Notes under the pieces: model-generated
Databases searched by the model: none
Told to the model about the DNA's origin: nothing
The model's input: only the letters and a program-made list of their open reading frames with translations
Shown: positions 18,471 to 26,658 of the stretch, one piece after another
Layout of the letters: each line of letters starts with the position of its first letter
Numbering within the stretch: the stretch's first letter is position 1
NCBI GenBank assembly: GCA_026004415.1
Contig: BPJC01000001.1
Location: 245,712-309,711, forward strand
Reading direction: 5' to 3'
Length of the DNA stretch: 64,000 nt
Source: Patescibacteria group bacterium
GTDB lineage: Bacteria; Patescibacteriota; Microgenomatia; UBA1406; GWC2-37-13
Position numbers and translations under genes: made by a program

Positions 18471-19923
18471 TGTTTTCTGGTCTTAAGGTTGGGAAAAGTA
18501 TAACATCTTTTATTGTTGGTTGGTCTGTTAGAAATGCTGTAAATCTGTCTACTCCCAACCCCCAACCTGCTGTTGGCGGCATTCCGTATTCCAGCGCAGT
18601 AATATAATCTTCATCTAAAACTTGATGTTCTTCTGCTCCTCTTTCCCCAGCTTCTTCCTCTTGCAACCAGCGGTTTTTCTGGTCTATAGGATCATTAAGT
18701 TCATTGTAGGCATTGACATACTCCTCTCCTCCTATTAGCACTTGAAAGCTGGCTACTAAATCAGGATTATCTTCTTTTCTTTTGGCCAATGGTTTAAGTT
18801 CTGTTGGGTGATCAATAAGAAATACAGGGCCTTTAATATTAGGTCTTAAGTGTTTTTTATAGATTTTGTCAACTAAGTTTGCATATCCTATCTCTAATTC
18901 GTCTTTGGCAAGTAGGTTTCTTTTTTTTATAACTTCAAGCAGTTTTTCCTCTGTTTTAATCTTTGATAAATCAAGGTCAATTTCATCTTTGAACAGTTTG
19001 GTATAGCTTACTCTTGGCCAAGGTGGAGTAAGATCATAAACAGTTCCTTGATAGGAGACTTTATAGCTTCCTGTTATATCTTTGGCTATTTGTGATAGTA
19101 GTTTTTCTGTAAATTCCATTAATTTGTTGTAATCTGCGTATGCCCAGTAAAACTCAATCATAGTAAACTCAGGATTATGTACTCGAGACATGCCTTCATT
19201 ACGGAAGTCTTTGCCAATTTCATAGACCTTTTCAAAACCGCCTACAATTAATCTTTTAAGATAAAGCTCATCTGATATTCTCAAATACAAATCTATATCT
19301 AAGGCATTGTGGTGGGTTATAAAGGGTTTTGCTGTAGCTCCTCCGTAAATAGTCTGCAGTATTGGAGTCTCAACTTCTATAAATCCTTCTTTGTCAAGAT
19401 ATTTTCTTAACAGTTGTACCACTTTAGTTCTTTTAAGAAAGATCTCTTTAACTTCATCGTTTACTAAAAGGTCTACATAACGCCTTCTGTATCTTTCTTC
19501 AACATCTTTTAAACCATGCCATTTTTCAGGAAGCGGCCTTAGGGATTTTGTCAAAACCTTAAAATCTTCAACTATGATTGAGATCTCTCCTCTTAGGCTT
19601 TCTCCTACTTTTCCTTTTACATAAACAATATCTCCAATATCAACAAGCTGTAATATTTTAAAGACTTTTTGACCAGCTGTGTCTAGTTTAAACATTAGCT
19701 GTATTTTTGCTGTTTCATCTTTTAAATCAGCAAAGATTAGTTTGCCGTGCCCCCTTTTGCTATAGATTCTGCCTGCTGTGTAAACTGTTTCTCCTTTAAG
19801 GTTTCTAATTTTAGAAATAGGTTGTTTTTTTTGGTTAAATGAAGTGTAGGCAGTTTGACCTAGTTTTTCTAGCTCTTTAAGTTTTTTAAGTCTTTCTTGC
19901 CTGATTTTTTCTAAACTGCTCAT
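18463..19923 (-). CDS. lysS: Lysyl-tRNA synthetase (class II)
   Basis: A 486-residue class II synthetase. The N-terminal OB-fold anticodon domain covers about 50-150 (TAGRIYSKRGHGKLIFADL). Motif 2 is FRNEGMSRVHNPEFTMIEFY, and motif 3 is GWGLGVDRFTAFLTD near the end. The length is typical. A perfect TATAAT on the minus strand (19931-19936) ends 7 nt before the ATG, so the mRNA is probably leaderless. The following GT-C gene overlaps its end by 8 nt. Confidence 0.96.
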   Translation of the reverse strand: MSSLEKIRQERLKKLKELEKLGQTAYTSFNQKKQPISKIRNLKGETVYTAGRIYSKRGHGKLIFADLKDETAKIQLMFKLDTAGQKVFKILQLVDIGDIVYVKGKVGESLRGEISIIVEDFKVLTKSLRPLPEKWHGLKDVEERYRRRYVDLLVNDEVKEIFLKRTKVVQLLRKYLDKEGFIEVETPILQTIYGGATAKPFITHHNALDIDLYLRISDELYLKRLIVGGFEKVYEIGKDFRNEGMSRVHNPEFTMIEFYWAYADYNKLMEFTEKLLSQIAKDITGSYKVSYQGTVYDLTPPWPRVSYTKLFKDEIDLDLSKIKTEEKLLEVIKKRNLLAKDELEIGYANLVDKIYKKHLRPNIKGPVFLIDHPTELKPLAKRKEDNPDLVASFQVLIGGEEYVNAYNELNDPIDQKNRWLQEEEAGERGAEEHQVLDEDYITALEYGMPPTAGWGLGVDRFTAFLTDQPTIKDVILFPTLRPENNE

Positions 19924-19930
19924 ACTTGCT

Positions 19931-19936
19931 ATTATA
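19931..19936 (-). promoter_or_regulatory. -10 box TATAAT for lysS, 7 nt before ATG
   Basis: On the minus strand TATAAT is followed by 7 nt and then the lysS ATG. No clear -35 hexamer is seen. The spacing implies transcription starting at or next to the start codon. Confidence 0.5.
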
Positions 19937-19954
19937 ACAAAAAACTACTATTTT

Positions 19955-20428
19955 TTAAGGAAAAATTATTTTGAGTTTATCTCCAACTTTAATATTGTTT
20001 TTTTTGACAAAACCAGCTTTTACCTCAAGAACATATAAAGCTGGTTGTTTAGAAGAAAAGGTTTCTGGAAAAGATTCTGGTTTGGCATTTTCTGTAATAT
20101 CTATAATCTCAAAATCAGAAGAAATCCAGACAATATCTAGACTAAATAACATATCTTTCATCCAGAACTCATAAAATCCAGGTTCGTTGAATTTAAACAA
20201 CATGCCTTGATCATAGGTTATATCTGAAATCTTTGATAAACCTTGAATCTGTTCTTCTCGCGTGTCTGCCAGATGTGCAAGGATTACTTTTTTGTTAGGT
20301 AGAATTATTTTGGTGTCAAAGATTAAGTTACTGCTAGTTTCAGATGGTTGATTAAAAATGCTTATAAAAATATAACCAGTTATGAATAAGCATAAAACTA
20401 TTACAAAACTTAATATTATCTTATGCAT
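19955..20428 (-). CDS. DUF192 family protein, membrane-anchored
   Basis: A 157-residue protein. A single N-terminal helix (about 4-24) anchors or exports it. The rest is a DUF192 domain (COG1430): LADTREEQIQGLSKI, GMLFKFNEPGFYEFWMKDM, LDIVWISSDFEII and YVLEVKAGFVKKNNIKVGD are all family hallmarks. The family is widespread and has no established biochemical role. It lies between greA and lysS on the same strand. Confidence 0.85.
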   Translation of the reverse strand: MHKIILSFVIVLCLFITGYIFISIFNQPSETSSNLIFDTKIILPNKKVILAHLADTREEQIQGLSKISDITYDQGMLFKFNEPGFYEFWMKDMLFSLDIVWISSDFEIIDITENAKPESFPETFSSKQPALYVLEVKAGFVKKNNIKVGDKLKIIFP

Positions 20429-20456
20429 ACTGTATATTTTAATCTATTTGAGCTCT

Positions 20457-20924
20457 TTATTCTCTTTTGATTTTTCTGATGATGTAGTTTTTTTCTCCTG
20501 CTGGCGTTTTTACAGAGACTTTTTCATTAAAGCTCTTTCCTAAAATAGATTGTCCTAAAGGAGAGTTTGCTGAAAATTTGTTATTTGCTGGGTCTGCCTC
20601 AAAATCTCCTACTATAGTGATAGTTATTGATTTGTTATCAGTTTCTAATTCAACTGTGTCTCCTATTTGTACTATATCAGGTTTGCTTTCTTCTTCAACT
20701 ATCTCAACATTTGCTAAAACCTCTTGTAAATATCTGATCCTTGAGTCAATCTCTGATAACTCATCTTTGGCAGTGTGATATTCGCTGTTTTCTCTAAGAT
20801 CTCCTAAAGCCCTTGCAGTCTGAAGTCTTTCAACTGCTTTGGGTCTGACAACATTTGTAAGATTGTCAAGCTCTTCCTGTATTTTTTTAAGACCTTCTTG
20901 TGTAACTTTGTACTTTTTTGACAT
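20457..20924 (-). CDS. greA: Transcription elongation factor GreA
   Basis: A 155-residue protein of normal GreA length. The N-terminal antiparallel coiled coil (about 1-75) includes DLRENSEYHTAKDE, with the acidic tip that stimulates RNA cleavage by backtracked RNA polymerase. The C-terminal FKBP-like domain includes SPLGQSILGKSFNEKVSVKTPAG. It is 18 nt downstream of the ZIP transporter and 28 nt upstream of the DUF192 gene, probably in one operon. Confidence 0.95.
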   Translation of the reverse strand: MSKKYKVTQEGLKKIQEELDNLTNVVRPKAVERLQTARALGDLRENSEYHTAKDELSEIDSRIRYLQEVLANVEIVEEESKPDIVQIGDTVELETDNKSITITIVGDFEADPANNKFSANSPLGQSILGKSFNEKVSVKTPAGEKNYIIRKIKRE

Positions 20925-20942
20925 ATTAGTTTTAGTAAAAAT

Positions 20943-21692
20943 TTAGTGGTTGTGGACATAGTTTGACAGATACATTATAACAAACAATCCAGTTGCAAGC
21001 AAAAGAATTTGAGTAATAGCCTCCTTTAGATTATTACTTTTATGTAGTTCTGGAATTAAGTCTGATGTTGCAATGTACAAAAATCCTCCTGCTGTCAAGC
21101 TAGTTAAAACAGGCAGATAATGATTAAACATATTTAAAAACCAAAACCCGAAAACTGTGCCTAACAATGAGGTTAAGGCTGTTATAAAGTTATAGGCAAT
21201 AGCTTTTCTTTTTGACAATCCTGAAAAGAGCAAAATATTAAAATCGCTTAATTCTTGAGGTATCTCATGCATTATAATTGAAAAAGTTGTTGTTATGCCA
21301 AGTTTTATATTAGAAAAAAAGGCGACTGCAATGGCAAGGCCATCTAAAAAATTATGTAGTATATCGCCAATAATGTTTAAATAGGCTAAATGGTGTTTGT
21401 GTTGTTGTTCATTGACCAGATGACAGTGTCTCCAGTGAATAAACTTTTCTATAAGGAAAAACAATAACAGACCTGAAAGCGTGGCTGTAAATACTTCTTC
21501 AGGGTGTTCTACAGACTCTAATGCTTCAGGCAGTAAATCAAAAAAAACCACTCCTAAAAAACTACCTGCAGAAAAACTTATTAAGTAAAACTGCAGTTTC
21601 TTTTGTTTATCTAATTTCCAAACAATAAATAATATGCCTATCAGAGATACAAGGCTTACTAGAAAAGATGCTGTTATAGCTTGTATTAGCAT
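20943..21692 (-). CDS. ZIP family metal transporter
   Basis: A 249-residue protein with about eight hydrophobic helices. The metal-path residues of the ZIP fold are present: HNFLDGLAIAVAF in helix 4 and HEIPQELSDF in helix 5. A His-rich loop (HWRHCHLVNEQQHKHH, about 87-102) lies between helices 3 and 4. ZIP proteins import Zn, Fe or Mn into the cytoplasm; the metal cannot be chosen from sequence alone. It is the first gene of the minus-strand block that runs to position 14232. Confidence 0.88.
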   Translation of the reverse strand: MLIQAITASFLVSLVSLIGILFIVWKLDKQKKLQFYLISFSAGSFLGVVFFDLLPEALESVEHPEEVFTATLSGLLLFFLIEKFIHWRHCHLVNEQQHKHHLAYLNIIGDILHNFLDGLAIAVAFFSNIKLGITTTFSIIMHEIPQELSDFNILLFSGLSKRKAIAYNFITALTSLLGTVFGFWFLNMFNHYLPVLTSLTAGGFLYIATSDLIPELHKSNNLKEAITQILLLATGLFVIMYLSNYVHNH

Positions 21693-21760
21693 AATATTAA
21701 CTCCTTTTATTTAAATTTAGTTATACTAAACTGATTTGTTTTAATTCAAAAATATTTTTA

Positions 21761-21766
21761 TATAAT
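21761..21766 (+). promoter_or_regulatory. Candidate -10 box upstream of tRNA-Leu
   Basis: TATAAT lies 37 nt before the mature tRNA 5' end, leaving a plausible leader for RNase P processing. A second TATAAT at 21796-21801 is only 2 nt from the tRNA and could not give a complete transcript. Confidence 0.4.
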
Positions 21767-21803
21767 AATCATACTAAAACTTTTCAAATTTTTATTATAA
21801 TTT

Positions 21804-21889
21804 GCCGCGGTGCTGGAACTGGTAGACAGGCAGGACTTAGGATCCTGTTCCCTTTTTTGGGAGTGTGGGTTCAACTCCCACCCGCGGCA
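21804..21889 (+). tRNA. tRNA-Leu (anticodon UAG)
   Basis: The 86-nt cloverleaf has acceptor GCCGCGG/CCGCGGC (21804-21810 with 21882-21888) and discriminator A at 21889. The anticodon stem CAGGA/TCCTG encloses loop CTTAGGA, so the anticodon is UAG and reads CUA and CUG-type Leu codons. The long variable arm is typical of tRNA-Leu. The T arm is GTGGG-TTCAACT-CCCAC. CCA is not encoded; the next bases are CTC. Confidence 0.95.
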
Positions 21890-21926
21890 CTCATTAAATA
21901 TTGGTTAAAAGTTTAAAACTTTTATT

Positions 21927-22373
21927 ATGTCAATTATCCAAAGATTAAAATCTGATCAGATTAATGCTTTAAAAAAAGGTCAAAAGATGGTCTTGGAAGT
22001 GGTTAGGTATATACTGTCAAAAATAAAAAATAAACAAATCGAGCTTCAAAGAGAATTAACTGACGCCGATGTTGTTCAGGTTTTGAGAAAAATAAAAAAA
22101 GAACTTTCTGAATCTTTAGAGTATGCCAAAAAAGGTAATAGGCAAGAGGCAGTTGAGGAGTACCAGCAACAGTTGAAGATCTTAGAAAGTTATCTGCCGG
22201 CAGAGATGAGTGATGAACAGTTGAAAAAAGCAATAGAGGAAATAATTAAAGAAAACCAGCAGTTGTACTTGAAGAATCCTAATGCAGTATTGGGAATGTG
22301 TGTTAAAAAACTTGGCGCTCAGGTTGAACCAAGTAGAATTGTCCAATGTTTTAAACAATCTACGCTGGCTTAA
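21927..22373 (+). CDS. GatB/YqeY domain protein
   Basis: A 148-residue YqeY-like protein. It is helical throughout, with the family pattern of a front LKSDQINALKKGQKMVLEVVRYIL, a central Lys/Glu-rich segment and QLKILESYLPAEMSDEQL. The end GMCVKKLGAQVEPSRI resembles the usual GKVMGALKPKxxG. The domain is related to the tRNA-binding tail of GatB, but stand-alone YqeY has no settled function. It follows the tRNA gene by 37 nt. Its last 14 nt overlap the convergent peptidase gene. Confidence 0.85.
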   Translation: MSIIQRLKSDQINALKKGQKMVLEVVRYILSKIKNKQIELQRELTDADVVQVLRKIKKELSESLEYAKKGNRQEAVEEYQQQLKILESYLPAEMSDEQLKKAIEEIIKENQQLYLKNPNAVLGMCVKKLGAQVEPSRIVQCFKQSTLA

Positions 22374-23460
22374 TAATTATATTTTCCAATGTTTTGTCAA
22401 ATACATTAATTTCATTAACTTTACTTTTTTTGATTACAATATCCTCAATTCTTATGCCGAATCTGTTTTTTAAATAAAGACCAGGTTCTAATGTAAATAC
22501 TGTATTTTTTACTAAATTGCCTTCAACTGACGGATTGGTAAAAGGTTCTTCATGAATTTCTCTGCCTATGCCATGTCCTATGCTGTGAATAAAATACTGG
22601 TCTAAAGAGTGCTTTTTAAATATATTAACAGCATTAGTATGTAAGTTGTGAAACCCAGTTGTTTTATTGGCCAAAAGGAATGATTTATTCAATGCTTTTA
22701 AAACAATGTCGTAAATTGTTTTAAACTCTGGGGTGGGATAACCTATGAAAAAGGTTCTGGTTAAATCAGAGCAATAACCCTTATAAACAATTCCTAGATC
22801 AATAAGCAAAACGCCTGATTTAATTACTTTATTGCTTACTCTATGATGAGGGTTGGTTGAGTTTTTGTCAAAAGCAACTATTGGATCAAAAGCTAGGTTT
22901 AAGCATTTGTGTTTTAAAGCTGATTCTGCAATAAAACAAGCAAGATCTGTTTCTGTAATTTGTTTATTTAGGTTCTGTTTTAAAAACTCAATTGTTTGTT
23001 TAAGTATCTGACCTGTTAATTTTTGAGCTTTTATAATTTTATTAAGTTCTGGTTCTTCTTTTAGAGCTCTAAGTTTGTAGGTGGGGTCTTGGCCGAGGGT
23101 TATTTGTTTAGATAAATGTTTTTTAAGATCAAAGTATTCTGTTATTTTAATATCCTGACTATCTAAAACTAATTTTTCTGCTTTGATTTTAGTTTGATTT
23201 TTTAAAAACTTTATCAGTTCTTGTTTTTGTTTGATTACTTTAAGTTCAAGATTTAAGTTTTGGCAAATATTTTTGTAAAACGATCCCAGCATAGGGAAGG
23301 TTATTAAAACAGCTTGGCGTTTGCTTAATATTAAAAGACATTCTTTGTCTTTTAGGTTGAATTTTAGGTCCAAGAGATAACTTATGTTTACTGGATTAGT
23401 TATAAGATGGTAGCTTAATCTATCTATTTGTTTTTGTAGTTTTAAAATACGATTGGTCAT
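22360..23460 (-). CDS. Xaa-Pro aminopeptidase-like M24 metallopeptidase
   Basis: A 366-residue protein. The N-terminal creatinase-like domain (1-125) is followed by the pita-bread M24 catalytic domain. Metal ligands are visible: two Asp in LLIDLGIVYKGYCSDLTRTF, His in HSIGHGIGREIHEEPF, Glu in TLEPGLYL, and Glu in RIEDIVI. It cleaves N-terminal residues next to proline. A minus-strand TATAAT (23471-23476) stands 10 nt before the ATG. It is divergent from the MiaB-like gene across 50 nt. Confidence 0.88.
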   Translation of the reverse strand: MTNRILKLQKQIDRLSYHLITNPVNISYLLDLKFNLKDKECLLILSKRQAVLITFPMLGSFYKNICQNLNLELKVIKQKQELIKFLKNQTKIKAEKLVLDSQDIKITEYFDLKKHLSKQITLGQDPTYKLRALKEEPELNKIIKAQKLTGQILKQTIEFLKQNLNKQITETDLACFIAESALKHKCLNLAFDPIVAFDKNSTNPHHRVSNKVIKSGVLLIDLGIVYKGYCSDLTRTFFIGYPTPEFKTIYDIVLKALNKSFLLANKTTGFHNLHTNAVNIFKKHSLDQYFIHSIGHGIGREIHEEPFTNPSVEGNLVKNTVFTLEPGLYLKNRFGIRIEDIVIKKSKVNEINVFDKTLENIIIKPA

Positions 23461-23470
23461 TTAAACCATA

Positions 23471-23476
23471 ATTATA
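23471..23476 (-). promoter_or_regulatory. -10 box for the M24 peptidase
   Basis: TATAAT on the minus strand, 10 nt before the peptidase ATG, within a 50-nt divergent intergenic region that also carries a plus-strand TATAAT at 23501. Confidence 0.45.
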
Positions 23477-23500
23477 AATCTCAGTTTAAATTTAGTAAAA

Positions 23501-23506
23501 TATAAT
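23501..23506 (+). promoter_or_regulatory. -10 box for the MiaB-like gene, 4 nt before ATG
   Basis: TATAAT ends only 4 nt before the ATG at 23511, so transcription would begin on or just inside the start codon. No -35 match at standard spacing. Confidence 0.4.
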
Positions 23507-23510
23507 CGTT

Positions 23511-24737
23511 ATGAAATCTAGGACTTATTATATAAAAACTTTTGGTTGTCAACAGAATGTGGCTGATTCAGAGCGTATTGCCAAGGCATTTGAAAGCCGG
23601 GGTTTTAGACCTGCAAAAGCAATTGATACAGCCAATTATGTTGTCATAAATACCTGTATGGTAAGGCAGTCGGCTGAGAATAGGGTTTATGGTCTTGTTA
23701 ATAATTTAGCTAAACTTAAACGACAAAAACAAAAAAACAATGAGTTTTTCAAAATTATTGTTACTGGTTGTATGGTTGGTTTGGCTTTTAGAGATAAGAC
23801 TGGAAAGTATTTGCAAAGACTTAAAAGTATTATGCCGTCTGTAGATGAGTTTATGCCTATTGAAGAAGTTGGTTTTGATAACGAACCTTTAAGGCAAGAT
23901 AATAAAAAGGCTTGGGTGCCGATCTCCAATGGCTGTAACAATTTTTGTACATTCTGTGTAGTTCCTTTCACTAGAGGCAGAGAGATTAGCAGACCGTTTA
24001 ATGATATTATCAACGAGTGTATAAATCTTAAAAATAAAGGTTACGAAGAAATTGTTTTGTTGGGCCAGAATGTAAACTCTTATGGAGCCGATCTAATTAT
24101 GGGCCAAGAAAATATTCAAGTAATGCGTGATTTTGGCAAAAATTACTTTGACACAGACAGCTCTTATGTTGGCAGTTTCTCGTTTAATGGCAAAAAAATT
24201 AAGCCTGTTTATGTGAAACACCTTGGGAGATTAAGAATTCCTACTTTATTTCCTTTTTTACTAGAGGAAGTAGCTAAACTAGGGTTTAAAAAAGTAGATT
24301 TTATATCTTCAAATCCTTGGGATTTTTCAGATGAGTTAATTGATGTTATCTCCAGAAATGAAAACATTACCAGAGTAATACATTTGCCTCTGCAGTCAGG
24401 AGACGACGAGGTTTTAAAAAGAATGAATCGTTGGTATACCAGTAAAGATTATCTTAACTTAATCAATAAGATCAGAAAAAAAGTTCCTTCAGTTGAGTTT
24501 ACTACAGATATTATTGTTGGTTTTTGTGGAGAAACCGATAAACAGTTTGAAAACACAGTTAAACTAGCAAAAATGGTTGGTTTTTCAAAAGCATATATTG
24601 CAATGTATTCACAAAGACCTTTTACAGCCGCTGTTAAGGTAATGGAAGATAATGTGCCTTTTGAAGAGAAAAAACGGCGTTGGCTAATACTTGATAAGCT
24701 GATAAACCATAGGTATAGAGATGATCAAGAAAATTAG
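23511..24737 (+). CDS. miaB: MiaB-like tRNA methylthiotransferase lacking the TRAM domain
   Basis: A 408-residue radical SAM enzyme that would add a methylthio group to N6-modified A37 of tRNA. The N-terminal UPF0004 domain has three cluster Cys: TFGCQQN, NTCMVRQSAENR and VTGCMVG. The radical SAM motif is GCNNFCTFC (Cx3CxxC), then VPFTRGRE. Two differences from standard MiaB (about 440-470 residues) stand out. An insertion of about 35 residues follows GQNVNSYG. The chain also stops right after the SAM barrel, so the C-terminal TRAM RNA-binding domain is absent, and only 51 nt separate it from rfbB. MtaB or RimO are less likely because the GQNVNSYG segment is MiaB-type. Confidence 0.88.
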   Translation: MKSRTYYIKTFGCQQNVADSERIAKAFESRGFRPAKAIDTANYVVINTCMVRQSAENRVYGLVNNLAKLKRQKQKNNEFFKIIVTGCMVGLAFRDKTGKYLQRLKSIMPSVDEFMPIEEVGFDNEPLRQDNKKAWVPISNGCNNFCTFCVVPFTRGREISRPFNDIINECINLKNKGYEEIVLLGQNVNSYGADLIMGQENIQVMRDFGKNYFDTDSSYVGSFSFNGKKIKPVYVKHLGRLRIPTLFPFLLEEVAKLGFKKVDFISSNPWDFSDELIDVISRNENITRVIHLPLQSGDDEVLKRMNRWYTSKDYLNLINKIRKKVPSVEFTTDIIVGFCGETDKQFENTVKLAKMVGFSKAYIAMYSQRPFTAAVKVMEDNVPFEEKKRRWLILDKLINHRYRDDQEN

Positions 24738-24749
24738 ATCTGTTTTATT

Positions 24750-24777
24750 TTGACAATTGGTTTTTAAGTATTATAAT
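24750..24777 (+). promoter_or_regulatory. Consensus sigma70 promoter for the rfbB-wecA operon
   Basis: TTGACA (24750-24755), 16-nt spacer, TATAAT (24772-24777): both hexamers are perfect. The ATG at 24789 lies 11 nt after the -10 box, leaving a leader of only a few bases. Confidence 0.75.
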
Positions 24778-24788
24778 TTTTACAACTT

Positions 24789-25799
24789 ATGCGTATTTTA
24801 GTAACTGGGGGAGCAGGTTTTATAGGGTCAAACTTTATTCATTATTGGCTTAAAAAATATCCTGATGATGAAGTGCTCAATTTGGACAAACTAACTTATG
24901 CAGGCAATTTAGACAATCTTAAAGATATTGAAAATCTACCTAATTATACCTTTGTTAAAGGAGATATCTGTGACCAAAAACTTGTTGAAGAACTAATGAA
25001 ATCAGTTGATGTTGTGGTTCATTTTGCCGCAGAGACTCATGTTGATAGATCTATTCACAGCTCTGCTGATTTTATAACTACAAATATAATTGGCACTATA
25101 ACATTGCTTAATGCGGCTTTGAAATACAAGATTAAAAGGTTTCATCATATCTCGACTGATGAGGTTTTTGGCAGTCTCTCTTTAGAGACTGAGGAAAAGT
25201 TTAATGAAAAGACTTGTTATAAACCAAACAACCCATATTCAGCCTCAAAAGCCAGTAGTGATCATTTTGTTAGAGCTTTTGCCAGAACTTATGGATTACC
25301 TATTACTATAACCAACTGTAGCAATAATTATGGTCCTTATCAGTATCCTGAAAAATTTATTCCTTTAATGATAACAAACTTAATTGAAGACAAACCAATT
25401 CCAATTTATGGCGATGGTCGTTATGCCAGAGATTGGTTGTATGTTACTGATCATTGTAGAGGTATAGATCTAGTTCTCAAAGATGGAAAAGAAGGTGAGA
25501 CTTATCTTATAGGAGGTATGTATCAGACTATTACAAATCTGCAATTGGCTGAGCTGGTAATTAAGTTGATGGGAAAATCAAAGGATTTGATTACCTTTGT
25601 AAAAGACAGACCTGGCCATGATGTAAGGTATGCGGTTGATTGGAGCAAGATAAATAAAGAACTTGGCTGGAAGCCTAAGGTAGATTTGCAGACAGGTTTA
25701 AAAAAGACTATTAAATGGTATCTTGACAATAGGCAATGGTGGCAAAGAATTAAGTCTGGCGAGTTTAAGAACTATTTGAAAAAACAATATAAAAATTAA
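24789..25799 (+). CDS. rfbB: dTDP-glucose 4,6-dehydratase
   Basis: A 336-residue extended short-chain dehydrogenase. The NAD-binding motif GGAGFIGS is at residues 7-14. The catalytic Thr-Asp-Glu is in ISTDEVFGSL, and Tyr/Lys in YSASKASSDH. The substrate-binding segments NNYGPYQYPEKFIPLMI and GDGRYARDWLYV are as in RmlB. The enzyme makes dTDP-4-keto-6-deoxyglucose, the second step of dTDP-rhamnose synthesis. It heads a six-gene run; an RfbD-like gene follows after 14 nt. RmlA and RmlC are not in the window. Confidence 0.93.
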   Translation: MRILVTGGAGFIGSNFIHYWLKKYPDDEVLNLDKLTYAGNLDNLKDIENLPNYTFVKGDICDQKLVEELMKSVDVVVHFAAETHVDRSIHSSADFITTNIIGTITLLNAALKYKIKRFHHISTDEVFGSLSLETEEKFNEKTCYKPNNPYSASKASSDHFVRAFARTYGLPITITNCSNNYGPYQYPEKFIPLMITNLIEDKPIPIYGDGRYARDWLYVTDHCRGIDLVLKDGKEGETYLIGGMYQTITNLQLAELVIKLMGKSKDLITFVKDRPGHDVRYAVDWSKINKELGWKPKVDLQTGLKKTIKWYLDNRQWWQRIKSGEFKNYLKKQYKN

Positions 25800-25813
25800 T
25801 CTTTAAATTTAAT

Positions 25814-26647
25814 ATGAAAAAGGTTTTAATAACAGGTTCTACTGGTTTGGTTGGTTCCAGGATTGTTGATCTATGGCAGAACAAATTTGAGTTGATAACA
25901 CCAAAATACGAGGATGGTTTTGATATTACTAAAAAAGACGCAGTGTATGAGTTTTTGAAGGACTTAAACTTTGATTTTGTTCTGCATCTGGCCGCATATA
26001 CAAATGTTGATAAGGCAGAGGAAGAAAGAGACCTTTGTTATAGTATCAATGTAGCTGGAGTCAGAAACTTAGTTGAGGTATGTCAGCAAAAAAAAGCTAA
26101 ATTTATTTATGCTAGCACCGCTTTTGTCTTTCCAGGCAAGTTGTCTGAAAGTCCATATGATACAAACTCAATACCAGACCCTTTAGGTTTTTATGGAAAA
26201 ACCAAATGGGCGGCAGAAGAAATAGTTGGCAGTGAGGCAGTTATAGCAAGATTTGATTATCCTTATAGGGTAGATAATCATCATAAAAAAGATATCTTTA
26301 GAACTATTAAAGAATTGCTAGAGAATAAAGTCAAGATTAAAGCTGTCAAGGATATGAGGTTTAATCCTACATTTATAGATGATCTAGCCTTTGGTTTTGA
26401 GTCTTTAATCAAAAATTATAGTCCTGGAGTTTATCATTTGGTAGGAAAGGACTACAGTCCTTATGAATCATTTTTGCTTATAAGCAAATACTATAATCTT
26501 GATTCATCGCTAATAGAACCAATTTCTTTTGCAGAGTTTTATGAAGGTAAAGCGCCAAGGCCTCAGTATAATGCTTTAAAACCCAGCAGTATTGGAACTT
26601 CTTTTAGAAGTTTTGAAGAGGTTTTGCAAGAAACAATTAAAAATTAA
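25814..26647 (+). CDS. rfbD: dTDP-4-dehydrorhamnose reductase-like enzyme
   Basis: A 277-residue SDR-fold protein. It has GSTGLVGSRIV (about 7-17), FVLHLAAYTNVDKAEEE (the RmlD-type active-site region), Ser/Thr in ASTAFVF and YGKTKWAAE with the catalytic Tyr and Lys. RmlD reduces the keto sugar to dTDP-rhamnose with NAD(P)H. Context directly after rfbB supports this role, but other sugar-nucleotide reductases of the family look alike. The substrate assignment is therefore an inference. Confidence 0.75.
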   Translation: MKKVLITGSTGLVGSRIVDLWQNKFELITPKYEDGFDITKKDAVYEFLKDLNFDFVLHLAAYTNVDKAEEERDLCYSINVAGVRNLVEVCQQKKAKFIYASTAFVFPGKLSESPYDTNSIPDPLGFYGKTKWAAEEIVGSEAVIARFDYPYRVDNHHKKDIFRTIKELLENKVKIKAVKDMRFNPTFIDDLAFGFESLIKNYSPGVYHLVGKDYSPYESFLLISKYYNLDSSLIEPISFAEFYEGKAPRPQYNALKPSSIGTSFRSFEEVLQETIKN

Positions 26648-26658
26648 ATTAAAACCTA

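Noticed and set aside
21796..21801. TATAAT immediately before tRNA-Leu as its promoter
   Set aside because: It ends 2 nt from the tRNA, so transcription would start inside the gene; the copy at 21761 is better placed.
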